Assembly (NCBI GenBank): GCA_963971575.1
Contig: OZ020624.1
Span: 4,655,001-4,719,000 of the forward strand
Reading direction: 5' to 3'
Length of the DNA stretch: 64,000 nucleotides
Source: Liopterus haemorrhoidalis
Taxonomy: Eukaryota; Arthropoda; Insecta; Coleoptera; Dytiscidae
The position numbers and the translations under genes were made by a program. Below are positions 10,745-21,739 of the stretch, piece after piece; positions within the stretch are counted from its first letter, which is position 1, and each line of letters starts with the position of its first letter. Below the pieces are notes generated by a model. That model worked only from the letters and a program-made list of their open reading frames with translations, did not search any database and was not told where the DNA came from.

Positions 10745-10962
10745 TTTTTGTCTATGCATACAGTGGCTCCTGCTTTCGAAAATATCGAAAATAGTTAAAC
10801 AAAAAAAAAAAAAAAACTGTTCGATACGATACTGTATCATATGTACTGATATTAGTAAAGTATCGGAAGATTAGTATCGATACTAAAATCGCGATATCGA
10901 ATGAAAAATATCGATACTGGTATCGTATCAATAGTATCGGAACATACCTACTCCTAACATAG
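10745..10962. repeat. TATCGATAC-rich cluster
   Basis: At least ten overlapping variants of TATCG/CGATA on both strands (for example TATCGATACT, GATACTGTATC, CGATATCG) occur within about 150 bp after an A-run. The segment starts near CAGTGGCTCC, a hAT-like terminal sequence, but no partner end was found. Confidence 0.45.
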
Positions 10963-10974
10963 TAGATAAACAAG

Positions 10975-11398
10975 ATTGAATTCTGGAATTTGAATCCGTG
11001 TGCTCTATACTCAACAGATTTATGGAAGTAAAATTTCTAAAAAAGTATATCATCATGTTTTTTATAATCTTTCAAAGCATCTCTCTTCCTATAATTATTA
11101 CTGAACATTACCGAACTCCAAATTAAGTATCTGAAACTTTCAAAACGAACTAATAAATTCTATAATCTCACATTTGATGACATGTTATAAAAAGCATTCT
11201 ACACTTTCCACGAATATAATCGTCCATTCATTTCTGAAAGTTATTAATTATCTATATATCTATATGTCTATGATTAACCACAAGTTTTTAAATATATGGT
11301 TTTAGCGGTGAATTATGAGGTAATCGATAATTTGACCATAAATAATTATTAATCACAAAATTAAACATTTGTTAAACTGTGTAAACATAGAAATTTAG
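10975..11398. other. No recognisable feature
   Basis: AT-rich DNA with short CTATATAT runs; no coding or shared repeat recognised. Confidence 0.4.
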
Positions 11399-11399
11399 G

Positions 11400-11470
11400 G
11401 ATGACCAGGATACGAATCGGGGTCTCGGTAAACATGACCACTAAACTAAATACGATAATATGACCTACAG
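11400..11470 (-). repeat. tRNA-like pseudo sequence
   Basis: The minus strand has TAGTTTAGTGGTCATGTTTACC (A-box-like, in two overlapping blocks) and CCCCGATTCGTATCCTGG (B-box-like) at tRNA spacing. The D arm resembles tRNA-Asp/Glu/Gly types, but the acceptor stem does not close. It is probably a SINE head or a tRNA pseudogene. Confidence 0.4.
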
Positions 11471-11529
11471 CTTTTTGTATGGGCCAAGAAGGCAAGTACA
11501 CCTAACTGGAAATACATGCGGGGACAAAA

Positions 11530-12377
11530 AAAAAATTGATGTGAAGTGTGAATATTCACACATTTCAGTGTTTCGCAGGTATATAATAAGTGAAGGTGGC
11601 ATGCTGAGTGTGTAGGACAAATTTTACTTTGTAGTAATCACGGCAAAATGAACGATATTTTTAAAATAATTTATCGTCTGTTAATCACATAATAAGACTG
11701 GTTATTAAATTTACGCTCTTAAAAATTAAATGCAACATTTATCAAAATATAACTAGAATTTTGACAAAATAATTTCAACATAATAATAATGCAAAAAAAA
11801 AAAAATTGAAAAAATAAAATTCACTCCGTACTCGAAACCCTTCGTTTCCAGCGAGTTTTAGCTTACGACACCAGTGCTCTAACCACTACGCTATCGTACG
11901 CCTTACATGTGGGTGTCTTACATTGGTATAACTTTTGTACTTTGTGAACCAAAAACCACAAAAAATGCGTTATTTTCCGAAAACATAATCTGATCAAAAA
12001 TTCTTGTTGTACTATTTCGGTTCACACCAATATACATTACTTAGAATTTTTTTAGATTTTTATTTTAAACCATCTGGGCTACAGGGTGTGGGACAATTTT
12101 TTTTGCACAATTTTGGCAAAAATCACATCAAAATATTTCTTTTTGCAAAAATAAAAATTTGATCGTTAATCCACGTACTAAGGGCTTTCATTTGATACCC
12201 TACTCAGAATTTAAAAAAAATATTTTTGTTTTCGATGAGCACATTTTTGTTTATATTTTTAGGGGGATATGTTTTTTAGATGTTTTTGTATTTTTCCTAT
12301 GTGCGGGTCAAAGAGTTGTATAAGCATGCCAAATTTTAACTCTCTAGGTTCAGTCGTTTGGCTACAATTTTTACCGA

Positions 12378-12411
<34 letters not shown>

Positions 12412-12462
12412 GACAAAATGACGGTATAAGGGTTTTTTGATCATACCTACAAAACCCTAAAA
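11530..12462 (-). mobile_element. Helentron-like non-autonomous element, family A, copy A3
   Basis: Complete copy very close to A2: 3' end with the 16 bp palindrome at 11545-11565, (GACA)n at 12379-12411, and 5' end TACAAAACCCTAAAA at 12462. It shares the tRNA-like module of A2 and A5 at 11823-11905 (minus strand). It lies just before a Tc1-like 3' relic. Confidence 0.78.
11823..11905 (-). other. tRNA-like module inside copy A3
   Basis: On the minus strand the A-box region TAGCGTAGTGGTTAGAGCAC is almost canonical, followed by GTGTCGTAAGC (anticodon-arm-like, CGT at the centre) and GGGTTTCGAGTACGG (B-box-like). This is the best preserved of the family A modules. It could have pol III promoter activity, but stem pairing is too poor for a functional tRNA. 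Confidence 0.55.
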
Positions 12463-12664
12463 CCGGACACTTTATTTAAAAGCTACAAATAGTTCTAATT
12501 TAGCTGTTAATGCATTGTAAGTATTGTATAATAAGAAGGAAGCACAAAAATACTATTTTTTATTAACAAATAATTTTTACTAATAATATGACACAAAAAA
12601 AAAAATCTACAAAAGTTAAAAATAAAAACAAAAATTCTATCAATTTGCGGCAGCAAATGGGTTG

Positions 12665-12722
12665 CTAATAACGGGTATTGCCTCCTTTAGCTTTTATAAC
12701 AGCCCTTAGCCCAGTGGCATGC
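12665..12722 (-). pseudogene. Tc1-like transposase C-terminal stub
   Basis: The minus strand reads KHATGLRAVIKAKGGNTRY and a stop, matching the end of Tc1-family transposases (RAVIKAKG, then G and TKY-like). Upstream coding is cut by the hAT-like element beginning at 12726. The 12470-12664 flank would be its 3' region. Confidence 0.55.
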
Positions 12723-13010
12723 TTACAGGGGCGGCTCAAGACGGTATGCAGGCGATGCGCCGCATCGGGGCGCCACGATCAAGGGGCGCCAAGTCGAAGA
12801 AAAAATTTATAGCCTATTACCAAATTAAAATAGCTTTAATTAAAATAATATTCATTTTTATAATAAGTATTATGACTTTTAATTAAATCTAGCAAAAACT
12901 ACTATTATTTACTGAGCGGCACTTCAGGTTTCTAGTAAAAGGTGGCGCCATGCAAGGAAATTTAGAAAAAAATACCTGTTTTACTGGGTGCCACTTCAGG
13001 CTTCTAGTAA

Positions 13011-13545
13011 TAGACCGGGAGCTCATGACAGTTTTTGGTCTCCGATTTCATACAGCATGCCTTTTGGAGGAGAGAATATTTACCCCGTGACAACAAAAAA
13101 AAAGGGATGGTACTAAACCCCTGCACGCTTTCCGGTCATAGGTTTTTCTTTGATTTAATATTGCTTGCCCTTTTGTCAATAGAAAGTTATAACAAATTTA
13201 AAGACTTTTAAATATATGCATGCGATTCGGCGGGTCCCAAAGGGCTCAAACGGTCATGTGATCTTGTAATAAAAAAATATGATTTTCCGCGTTTTCATAC
13301 AGCATGTCTATAATTAAAAGACTTTAAATTTGTTATAATTTTCTATTGACAAAAGGGCAAGCAATATTAAATCAGAGAAAAACACAAAAATTTTGTGCAA
13401 GTGGAAATGCAATTTTCCCTATGACCCGAAAGCGTGCAGGGGTTTAGTACCATCCCTTTTTTGTTGTCACAGGGTAAATATTCTCTCCTCCAAAAGGCAT
13501 GCTGTATGAAATCGGAGACCAAAAATGTCATGAGCTCCCGGTCTA
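13011..13545. mobile_element. Long-TIR foldback MITE (TAA target duplication)
   Basis: The two halves are near-perfect inverted repeats of about 200 bp beginning TAGACCGGGAGCTCATGACA on the left, with the inverse at the right. TAA at 13008-13010 and 13546-13548 is the duplication; removing the element restores the minisatellite unit CTTCTAGTAAAAGG. A TAA duplication suggests a PIF/Harbinger-type transposase in trans. No coding. Confidence 0.8.
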
Positions 13546-13768
13546 TAAAAGGGGGGCCTTGAAAGGAAATTTAGAAAAAACAACTTTTTTTACTGGCCGG
13601 CACTTCAGGCTTCTAGTAAAAAGAGGGGGGGGGCAAAAAAGAAATTTAGAAAAAAATTACTTTTTTTACTGGGCTGCTCTTTAGGATTTTAGTAAAAGGT
13701 GGGCGCCAAATAGGAAATTTAGAAAAAAAATACTTTTTTTACTGGGCAGCACTTCAGGCTTCTAGTAA

Positions 13769-14620
13769 AAAATCAGCTATGACCACCACAGGACCGACCG
13801 CCATCAAAAGTACTTGTATAAAATACATTCTAGCAGCAGAGAAATAACTTGGCCTAATATTTTCTAACAGAGATATTATTTATCCTGACCATGGAAACGT
13901 TACATATAAGTATGAAAAAATTGAGACAAAAATTTTAAATAAATTTACAAATATTTGTCGAAATTTCTCGTTTTATCAAAAAACTTCTCAAATAAAAGTT
14001 ATTAGTTATTGCATTTATAGCAACTTTTGTTTGCCGGTCGCTATGGCGTAGTGGTCAGCTCATTTGACTGCTAACCATGGGGGCTCGGGTTCGAATCCCG
14101 GTGATGGCATGGATGTTTGTATTTGTTGTAAAAATTACTAATGTATCCATAATAAAAATAAAGATATCCTGGTTAATGGCCACCGTAGCTAAGACCAAAA
14201 ATTAATTTAAAAAAAAAACTTTTGTTCAATAAATTTTTTCGAAATATTTTTCTGTTGCTAAGAATTCGCAAAAATCTTAAAATCAACATGGATAAACTCC
14301 CTTTTCTAGCCAACCGATTTATATCAAAAGTTGATCAACTCGTGTCATTGATGTCAAAAGCTTAAATATGCAGTTTCATAAAAATCCTTTTAGCCTAATT
14401 TACTCTGCACGTGTACACAGACAGACGGACAGACGGACAGACAGACGGACAGACAGACCGACAGACAGACGAACGGACAGACAGACCGACAGACATCATG
14501 CTAAAAATAGTCAAAACTTTATGTAGGGACCTCAATTCGTGGAGATCCATCGAAATCTAGAAATGTCAAAATCGGTATGATCACAATACCTCCCTTATAT
14601 ATGTTGACAGTCGGTAAAAA
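13769..14620 (-). mobile_element. Helentron-like non-autonomous element, family B, copy B2
   Basis: Full-length family B copy: hairpin/3' end (diverged: CTATGACCACCACAGG) at the left, GACA/GACG microsatellite at 14417-14494 and 5' end CAGTCGGTAAAAA at the right. It is inserted in the A-run of a minisatellite unit: joining the flanks gives CTAGTAAAAAGGGGTGCAAAA, close to neighbouring units. A tRNA SINE interrupts it at 14032. Confidence 0.8.
14032..14216 (+). mobile_element. tRNA-derived SINE with target duplication
   Basis: The head is tRNA-like: GCCGGTCGC, A box TGGCGTAGTGG, B box GGTTCGAATCCCGG. The body contains CCTGGTTAATGGCCACCGTA and an A-rich tail. It is flanked by a perfect 10 bp duplication AACTTTTGTT at 14022-14031 and 14217-14226, and removing the insert restores the family B sequence GCAACTTTTGTT. 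Mobilised by a LINE in trans (family knowledge). A related copy lies at 22903-23068. Confidence 0.85.
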
Positions 14621-14724
14621 GGGGTGCAAAAAGGAAATTTGCTTCTGATAAACTTGAAATTTTATTGCTCTTTATTCACAAGCAATTGGCGACCCAAGCA
14701 CTTGGCGTCGCTCAACCCTGCTAG

Positions 14725-15505
14725 AAATAAATGCATGGAGCTCTCAAAACCAAGGCAAAAGACTGTATAACAAATCACTGACTTGAAGCCTATGGCAGAT
14801 TGACGAGTTAGATGGAGAAATTTCATTGACAACCTATTATCTTTTTAGAGGCGGTCCAAAATCACCCGATGATGGACAAGGCTTGATGATGATGAAATAA
14901 ATTACTATTTTGATATTTTTGTTGAAAACTGTATTAACTAAAATTGTTTTTAGTGAGAAAACAGTTTAATTTACATAAAATAATGAATCATCAAAGCTTT
15001 AAAAATACGTACGAGGCGGAAGTTGCACATGAGTTGGCTTTGGTCATTACGTACAGAACACTGGTCAGATTAGTGGTGAGTTCTAGACAAGGGGTGAAGT
15101 GGCTAGGGGGGACACGTGTCATTTCTATATGGGAAATGAACTGTTTCAGGTGAAAGGAACCACCGAACTGTGAAACTTACAGATACAGCTTAAATCCTGG
15201 ATAGCGGTGGCGTTAATAGCCATAGATGGATACAGCCAGAGGGCGTTATAATGGAATAGCGTTAAACACGGCACAATTAAATGTGACCTTCTTCTTACTC
15301 TTATTACTCAATGACCTATTTTGCCCATTGTTTGTTTGTAGATTTCAGCCGACGATTGGTGCGATACAATGAACGTAAAATTCATAAATAGATTGTTTTC
15401 GGCGCCGTCTTATTGACGCATATAAGCTCATTTTATCGCCACTTATTAGTTAGTTACTTAATTTTTTTTTTGGCGCACAGCAACGTTGGCTATTTGCGCC
15501 TAACC
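14725..15505. other. No confident feature
   Basis: AT-rich DNA. Around 14880 the plus strand reads RWTRLDDDE, which resembles phrases near some LINE pol C-termini, but the flanking frame is not open and I do not call it. Confidence 0.35.
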
Positions 15506-15510
15506 ATCTA

Positions 15511-16089
15511 AGGGTGATCCAAATTGGACTCCGGGATTTGAATTGTGCACCATTTTCGTTCAGTGAATGTTGGAAGTTTGCATTTTTACAGTTGCTTTAT
15601 TGTTTTTTTTTTTCAATGAAACCAATTATTTGAACTTAAATGACATGTGATTTCAACAGGATGGAGCCACATGTCATACAGCACGTGAAACACTCACTTT
15701 ACTTCAAACCAAATTTCCTGGACATGTTGTCTCTCAGAGGGGCGACATCAATTGGCCAGCGAGGTCTTGCGATCTAACCCCATTAGACTTTTTTCTCTGG
15801 GGCTATTTGAAGGAAAGGGTCCATGTCAACAAGCCTGCTACGATTCCAGAACTAAAAGAGAACATCAGACGTGCAATTGCTGAAATCGAACCGCATTTAT
15901 TGGAAACGATTATGGAAAACTTAGCTAAAAGAATGGTATCATGTCAGCGGAGTCGTGGAGGGCATTTGACCGACATCATATTTCATAAATAATTGCCAAG
16001 TCCTTTACGCTAATAACAATAAAATTCGGCTTTTTCTAATATGTTTTATTCAAAAAACAAATCCTAGTGTCCAAATTGGATTACCCTTT
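15511..16089 (+). mobile_element. Second DD41D Tc1/mariner-superfamily element, internally deleted
   Basis: Ends AGGGTGATCCAAATTGGACT and, inverted, AGGGTAATCCAATTTGGACA flank a short internal remnant. The 5' part of the transposase gene is lost. The transposase remnant differs from E1-E4, so this is a separate family of the same group. Confidence 0.75.
15651..15992 (+). pseudogene. DD41D transposase C-terminal third
   Basis: The open frame reads FQQDGATCHTARETL, RGDINWPARSCDLTPLDFFL, WGYLKERVHVNKPATIPELK and ends DIIFHK. It holds the second catalytic Asp (QQDGA) and the third (TPLDFF) with 41 residues between them. The first catalytic Asp and the DNA-binding domains are deleted, so it cannot catalyse transposition. 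It aligns block by block with E3 but is clearly diverged. Confidence 0.85.
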
Positions 16090-16213
16090 TAATGATTATA
16101 GTATATATTCCTCCTCCTTAAATTTTCAACCCATAGGTTGGTTTGTAGCATTTCTCCATGCTTCCATGTTCTCAGTCAGTCTTTTTAGTTCCACGTACGT
16201 GTTGCAATTCATA

Positions 16214-17472
16214 CGAGGGTTACGTTTTATGTTTTTACAAATGACCACTAGATGGCAATATTAAAATGTGTCATAAAATTTGATATTTGTTATTGTGAAA
16301 TCAGTGGCAGCTTATAAATTCACCGAGTAGTTTGTTGTAAAAAACAGTGAGTGTAAAAAAAATAAGATTGTGAAAAAATGGATATTACTCGTGAAGGTTT
16401 TCGTTGGATGATTTTTTACGAATTCAGTAAAGGTCTAACTCAACAACAGTGCATAGATTCGCTCAATTTTCGTAGAAGAAAACAGTCGTTAGGGGATAAA
16501 TCAGGTGAATACGGGCAATGAGACATTAATTCGATGTTTTTCTCCTCCAAATAAACAATTGTTTGACGTGCTGTGTGGGAGCTTGCATTGTTATGATGAA
16601 GAATGATGCGACGTTTTAGGTTGTTTTTCCTGATTTTGTCGATGACTTGTGGCAAACAAATTGTTGTATACCATCTCTCTTGTTTCCCGATCCTATAAAG
16701 AATGGTTGGTTCCATTTTCTTGGAAGTGGTTCGTGAAATAAAAACTTTTGTGGGTTTCGGTTCATCTTAGAAAACCCAAACAGTAGATCGTTGCTTAGTT
16801 TCCGGTTCACATGAATAAATCCAAGTTTCAATCCAACCTGTAACGATGTTGTATACGGATTTTGCAGTGCCTAGGTTGAATTTTTTTAGCATTCCCTTAC
16901 ACCAATCAACACGAGCTTTTTTTGAGCTTCGGTCAAGTTATGCGGAATCCATCGGGAACAGATCTTTTTCACAGCTAAGTGTTCATGCTAAATCGAATAC
17001 AGTCTGTGATATGCCAAAGGATGCCTCTATCTCACGGTAAATCACATGCCGATCTTCTTCAATCATTTTGCGCACAGCATCGATGTTTTTTTGAATCACA
17101 ACTGTTTTTGGTCGAGTTTCACGAGATTCATCACTGACGGACACACGACCACGACGAAATTCTGCAAACCAATTGTACACAGTCTTTTCTGATGGTGCTT
17201 CATTACCAAAAGTTGAACGAAATGAATCTATGCATTGTTGTTGAGTTAGGCCTTTACTAAAATCGTAAAAAATCATCCAACGAAAACCTTCACGAGTAAT
17301 ATCCATGTTTTCACAATTTTTTTTAACGCTCACTGTCAACAAACTGGTCGGTCAATTTTTTAGCTGCCACTAATTTCACAATAACAAATGTCAAATTTAA
17401 CGAATATATTAATAACACATTTCAATATTTCCATCTTGTGGTCGTTTGTAAAAACATAAAAGGTAACCCTGG
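16214..17472 (-). mobile_element. mariner (DD34D) with two inverted 5' ends
   Basis: Bounded by TA at 16212-16213 and 17473-17474, with ends CGAGGGTTACGTTTTATG and the inverse of CCAGGGTTACCTTTTATG. From 17472 leftward it is a mariner: MDITREGFRWMIFYDFSKGL (HTH region, about 17305), catalytic-domain text, and a third Asp in PYSPDLSPND near 16500. The 3' end is missing; at about 16468 it joins an inverted copy of the element's own first ~255 bp. Two frameshifts are present and the second catalytic Asp is Asn (HHNNAS, near 16593), so it is dead. Confidence 0.85.
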
Positions 17473-17474
17473 TA

Positions 17475-17925
17475 CTGCCGATTGTACAGATAATATAAAT
17501 TCTTTGTTTTACTGTGTTAAAATTCTTCAAACAGAACATTACTTTGAGTTGCGTATTAATGTCCAGACCTATATAATCAAATCAATTATCTTATTTGGTG
17601 TTCCGTAAAAGTTTTTCAATTCCCTCGCACCTTGGAATTCTTACACGTCTCTTTATTGGGGCTTTGTCCTGTTCCAGTAGTTGCTAAACTTTTATTGTAC
17701 CGTCCTTGAAATGTTCGGAAACACATCTATTGATGGGTTTCCATTGTGCATGCCATTGTAAGCCACGACTTATTAGTTCGTACAATTGAAAACAGAATGG
17801 GAAGCTGACAAAGTGCTTTTCTTTATATGTGAATAAGATCCGATGGGATATTGTTAAAGAAAATTTATTTAAAAGTAACACTGAGTTATCTCAATTTTTA
17901 TATTGTTGTCTCATGATTCAGTGTT
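17475..17925. other. No recognisable feature
   Basis: AT-rich single-copy-looking DNA with no recognisable coding or shared repeat. Confidence 0.4.
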
Positions 17926-18003
17926 TTACAAATGTCAATATTTTATTATAATGCTTAACTGGTGAAGGCGTTCTAGTCTTCCACTGGACACAACTTATTC
18001 ATC
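17926..18003 (+). repeat. G repeat, one unit
   Basis: One unit of the ~80 bp module: TGTCAATATTTTATTATAAT, then AACTGGTGAAGGCGTTCTAG, then TCCACTGGACACAACTTATT. See the other G units through 48.5 kb. Confidence 0.7.
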
Positions 18004-18404
18004 ATCATTGGCGCGACAGTCCCAAGTGTGCCAAGGCCTCCTGTTTCCAGGTTTCATTACTATGTTTTAAATCTATGTACATTCAGGACTAATATAGTCA
18101 GTACTACGTACAGGTCCACACCCGTTGGCAACTGTCTTGGCAAACAAATCATTATCTTAATGTGGAACTTGCTCGATACCTCAGACTTCTTTCTCTAGCC
18201 ATACGCCTAACTTCATCCAATTCAAATTGAATCAACTCTTCGCTCATTATTAAAAACTGGACAAATTATGAGTATTATTCCGAATTATTTATTCATTAAC
18301 TTTTTAAGATGGGAAAACGTTTCATTTTCACATTACCCTTATAATAATAAAATTGAAAATGATTTGAGACGTTAAATTTAAAATATATTTATTATAGTCG
18401 GATT

Positions 18405-18894
18405 GCTGATAAGTGACTGTTCATTGCTACAAGTATCGATATTCAATACTATATGCTTTCTCTGTCTATATCATTATAATTATTTGACAACTAACCTTCC
18501 CAAATTATTTGAATAAAAAACAAAACATTAGAAAGAAATGGCAAGATTCGTAGATATCTTTACTAATTAGAGCGCGAAAATAAATTTACAGCAGTACTCA
18601 AACAAATAAAATTATTAATTTTAAGGTTATAATTATAAATAAGGAAAAATTTATACTCATGCGTAAATTTTGGATTATAATTTGTTGTTTATTCCAGCAG
18701 ATTTAAAATTAAAGTTTGTGAATTTAATAACTGTCCGCAAGCCGTATTTTAATTAATATTTATTACCAGACACTGACAGTTAAAACAAATAACAAAAAAC
18801 ATTTTTAAAATCGCTGAAAAATGGTAACTAGATTATTATATGAATGCATTACTTGATACATACATGTAACAGTCACCTATCAGCAATCCGACTA
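18405..18894 (-). mobile_element. MITE derived from the F1 transposon
   Basis: TIRs TAGTCGGATTGCTGAT with TA on both sides. The left half matches the inverse of about 35590-35921 and the right half the inverse of about 34743-34960, the two ends of F1. The whole transposase region is deleted. Confidence 0.85.
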
Positions 18895-18924
18895 TAAAAT
18901 AAATTTTCCAATTACTTATATAAT

Positions 18925-19015
18925 ATAAAAATACGCACACGGAAAAAAGCGCACATGAAAAAATACACACACGGAAAAAAGCGCACATGAAAAAATACAC
19001 ACACGGAAAAAAGCG
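18925..19015. repeat. 32 bp minisatellite, three units
   Basis: Three near-identical tandem units of TACACACACGG, AAAAAA, GCGCACATG and an A-run. Confidence 0.85.
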
Positions 19016-19099
19016 TACTTACACTATATCTTAAATCAGTTTGAAATATATCGTGAGAAAATATTACACAGTAAAATTTAATTGTTTGCCCGCTTTAAT

Positions 19100-20202
19100 A
19101 TATTGCGTTCACTTTTGTAAAGTCAAACCAGATCTGGTTACTTTGGTTACTTTTATAGTGTAGTACTCTGACTGACTTTTAAATGTAAATTTGTCATTTC
19201 AAAATATTCCTTACGCTGTAAAACCCACTTCAGATTTGTTGGTTATGATCATTATATAAGCAATTCACTTTTGTAAGAACAAACCAAGAAGAAATTTTGT
19301 TTTCAACGGTTTGCACCTTTGAAACTGTATGTCATGTTGATATTACAGAAAAATAATTTGAAAAGTCAGATTATATGTCATTTAAAAAAATATCATTCGT
19401 CATATTTCATTTTGAATAGTGACATCTTAAATATTTTGTAAATATGATACTAACCTAAAATAAAACAAACATAACCCAAAACTGTAAAGCCTTTTTTACA
19501 ATATAACCAAGTTTCTAAAAGTCAGTAATAAACTATAAAAATCACCAAAATAACCAAATCTAGTTTATACTTGCAAAAGTGAACTGCTTATAACTATGAT
19601 ATTATTTATCTTTATGACATATGCCAAATGAAATGACATTTTAAGAAAGTGAAATTATTTACCATGTTTTAATACCAACATGACAATTTCAAAGGAGCAA
19701 AGTATTGAATGTATCAATTTGTAATTTTTACCAAAATATTTTAAACATTTCCAACTAATTTTAAATTCACACAAATAAGTTGTAGTGACAGTGATATGAA
19801 TGACCAAACTCGGCCGGTAATTCTTGATAAAAATTATAATTTTAAGGCGAGTTTTACTCAATACATTACATTTACATTTTTGAAAATTTAAGATTTTAGG
19901 TATAAGCGGTTCACTTTTGTAAGAACAAACTAAGAGGGAATTTTGTTTTCAATAGTTTGCACCTTTGAAGCTGTATGTCATGTTGGTATTAAAAAATGTC
20001 ATTTTTTTAAAATGTCGATCCGTTTGACATATGTCATAATGAAAAATGATATCTTAAGTATAGTGATCATAACCTTATCAACCTAAAGTCGGTTTTACAG
20101 CGTAAGGATTATTTTTAATTGACATTTAAAGTCAGTAACACACCATAAAAGTAACCAAAATAACCAGATCTAGTGTGTTCTTACAAAAGTGAACAGCTTA
20201 TA
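19100..20202. repeat. Cluster of K MITEs (TIR with TTCACTTTTGTAAGAAC)
   Basis: Two complete copies at 19255-19592 and 19901-20202 carry TIRs TATAAGC(A/G/T)(A/G)TTCACTTTTGTA. A truncated inverted copy lies at 19100-19254, and inverted interior pieces (for example TACCATGTTTTAATACCAAC) lie at 19655-19720. The copies share GCACCTTTGAAGCTGTATGT and CTTACGCTGTAAAACC blocks. A TA dinucleotide at the ends suggests a Tc1/mariner-type helper (inference). No coding. Confidence 0.75.
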
Positions 20203-20466
20203 ATTTAAAACGTTAATCGTAGAAAAAATAATAAAGCATTGAAAAAATAATAATAAAGAAAAGAAAGTCACGTTTTTCTTACTTACTTTCATCAAAACCA
20301 AATATTTTTTTAAATAATTATTTTTCTGCTACTAATAATTTTAATTTATATTATTTTTGTGTAAACAAATCAATTAACAACTATTATTATTACGCGTTAT
20401 ATGTCAATATAAACTCAGTGAGCTTCGGAATAATTAGTTACATTTCGGAACCTGGCTTAAATTGTT

Positions 20467-21589
20467 TTAGCGCGTAGAAAATTCTGCAGTATTCGAGGTT
20501 TTCGCCACTTAAATGATGCGCCAAGCATTCCTCTCATTCGACATTGGGTTAAAAAGTTTGAAGAGACTGGTACAACGCTGGATAAATCAAAATCCGGGCG
20601 ACCTAGGTCATCAAGAACGGTAGAAAACGTGGAGAATGTTAATCAGTCTGTTCGTGACGACCCGAACCTTTCAATTCGGAAGCGCGCAAGTGCTTTAAAT
20701 GTGCATAGATCATCATTACATCGCATTATGCACAAAGACCTAAAGCTGCACCCCTACAAAATTCAATTGGTGCAAGAATTAAAGCCCCAAGATGCCAGTC
20801 AGAGGCTTAATTTCGTAAATCAGGTGATTGAGCGATTTTCAACGTTTACCAACATTTTGTTTTCGGATGAAGCTCATTTTCATCTTAATGGCCACGTAAA
20901 TAAGCAGAACTGCCGCTACTGGAGTGCAACGAATCCGAAACGCAAACATCAGAAACCCCTACATTCGCCTAAAGTGACCGTATGGGCTGCGATGTCGGCG
21001 CGAGGAATTATCGGCCCTTACTTTTTTGAAGACGAAAGGGGGCGTGCAGTTACAGTGAATTCAGAGCGTTATGTGGAGATGTTAGACAACTTCTTGGTAC
21101 CTGAACTGCGAAACTTTCCTGGCTATAACCAAAGAACATGGTTCCAACAGAACGGAGCAACTTCACACACGTCCAATATGTCTCTGCCACGTGTTCGTGA
21201 AATTTTCTCAGGCAAATTGATCTCCCGGAGAGGTGACATAAATTGGCCTCCACGCAGTCCAGATTTAACCCCTATGGACTTTTTCCTATGGGATTATCTT
21301 AAATCTAAAGTTTACGCCAATAAACCGACTTCACTGGCGCATTTGAAAGAAAATATCCGTCACGAAATGGCAGCCATCCCTGAGTCCACCTGCCGAGACG
21401 TCATAAGTAATTTTACTGTTCGATTAAATGAGTGCCGAGAACGCGAGGGTCTACATTTAGACGATATTATTTTTAAGAAATAAATCCCCAAAAAGTGTAT
21501 TTTAATAATTAATAAACATTTTTTCTATATACGGCTTACTTTTTTTTTAATCGATCCACTAAATATAAAATTTCTTTTGAGACACTTTG
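20467..21589 (+). mobile_element. DD41D transposon copy E1, 5' truncated
   Basis: The right end GAGACACTTTGT-A with the preceding ATAAAATTTCTTTTGAGAC matches E2-E4. The left end starts inside the coding region at the ARRKFCS codons, so the 5' TIR, start codon and first part of the DNA-binding domain are gone. Confidence 0.88.
20469..21483 (+). pseudogene. DD41D transposase, N-terminally truncated, second Asp mutated
   Basis: The frame stays open from ARRKFCSIRGFRHLN to the stop after HLDDIIFKK. The paired-like HTH (VRDDPNLSIRKRASALNVHR), the first catalytic Asp (LFSDEAHF) and the third (LTPMDFFLWDY) are present. At the second position the codon at 21151-21153 is AAC, giving QQNGATSHTS instead of QQDGA, which should abolish catalysis. 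E4 has the same substitution. Confidence 0.88.
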
Positions 21590-21598
21590 TAGATAGAT

Positions 21599-21720
21599 TA
21601 CACTGTTGAACTGGTGAAGACGTTCTACTCCTCCAGTGGATACAACTTAATCAGTATTTTATAAACAGGAATGGTTCATTATTTTGTACCGTACTGGTGA
21701 AGACGTTCTACTCGTATTAC
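21599..21720 (+). repeat. G repeat, two units
   Basis: Two units in tandem (GAACTGGTGAAGACGTTCTA and TACTGGTGAAGACGTTCTAC cores, about 80 bp apart), directly after the 3' end of E1. Confidence 0.8.
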
Positions 21721-21739
21721 CGCGAGAAGTTAAAATGTT

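Larger units (their letters stand above)
12726..14720. mobile_element. hAT-like non-autonomous element carrying a ~75 bp minisatellite and nested insertions
   Basis: The left end CAGGGGCGGCTCAAG and the right end, read inverted, CAGGGTTGAGCGACGCC share CAGGG and general hAT appearance, but the flanking octamers do not match, so the pairing is tentative. The interior is a tandem array of about five ~75 bp units (CACTTCAGGCTTCTAGTAAAA, then GGCGCC, GGAAATTTAGAAAAAA and TTTTACTGGG) at about 12916, 12992, 13595, 13669 and 13745. The second unit is split by the foldback element 13011-13545 and the last by B2, which itself holds a SINE. Confidence 0.6.

Noticed and set aside
14860..14905. LINE pol C-terminus suggested by RWTRLDDDE
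   Set aside because: Too short, the flanking frame is closed, and no other LINE motif is nearby.
21050..21253. Antisense ORF of 67 codons repeated in all DD41D copies (also 39457, 42310)
   Set aside because: It is the shadow of the transposase frame; its conservation only reflects copy identity.
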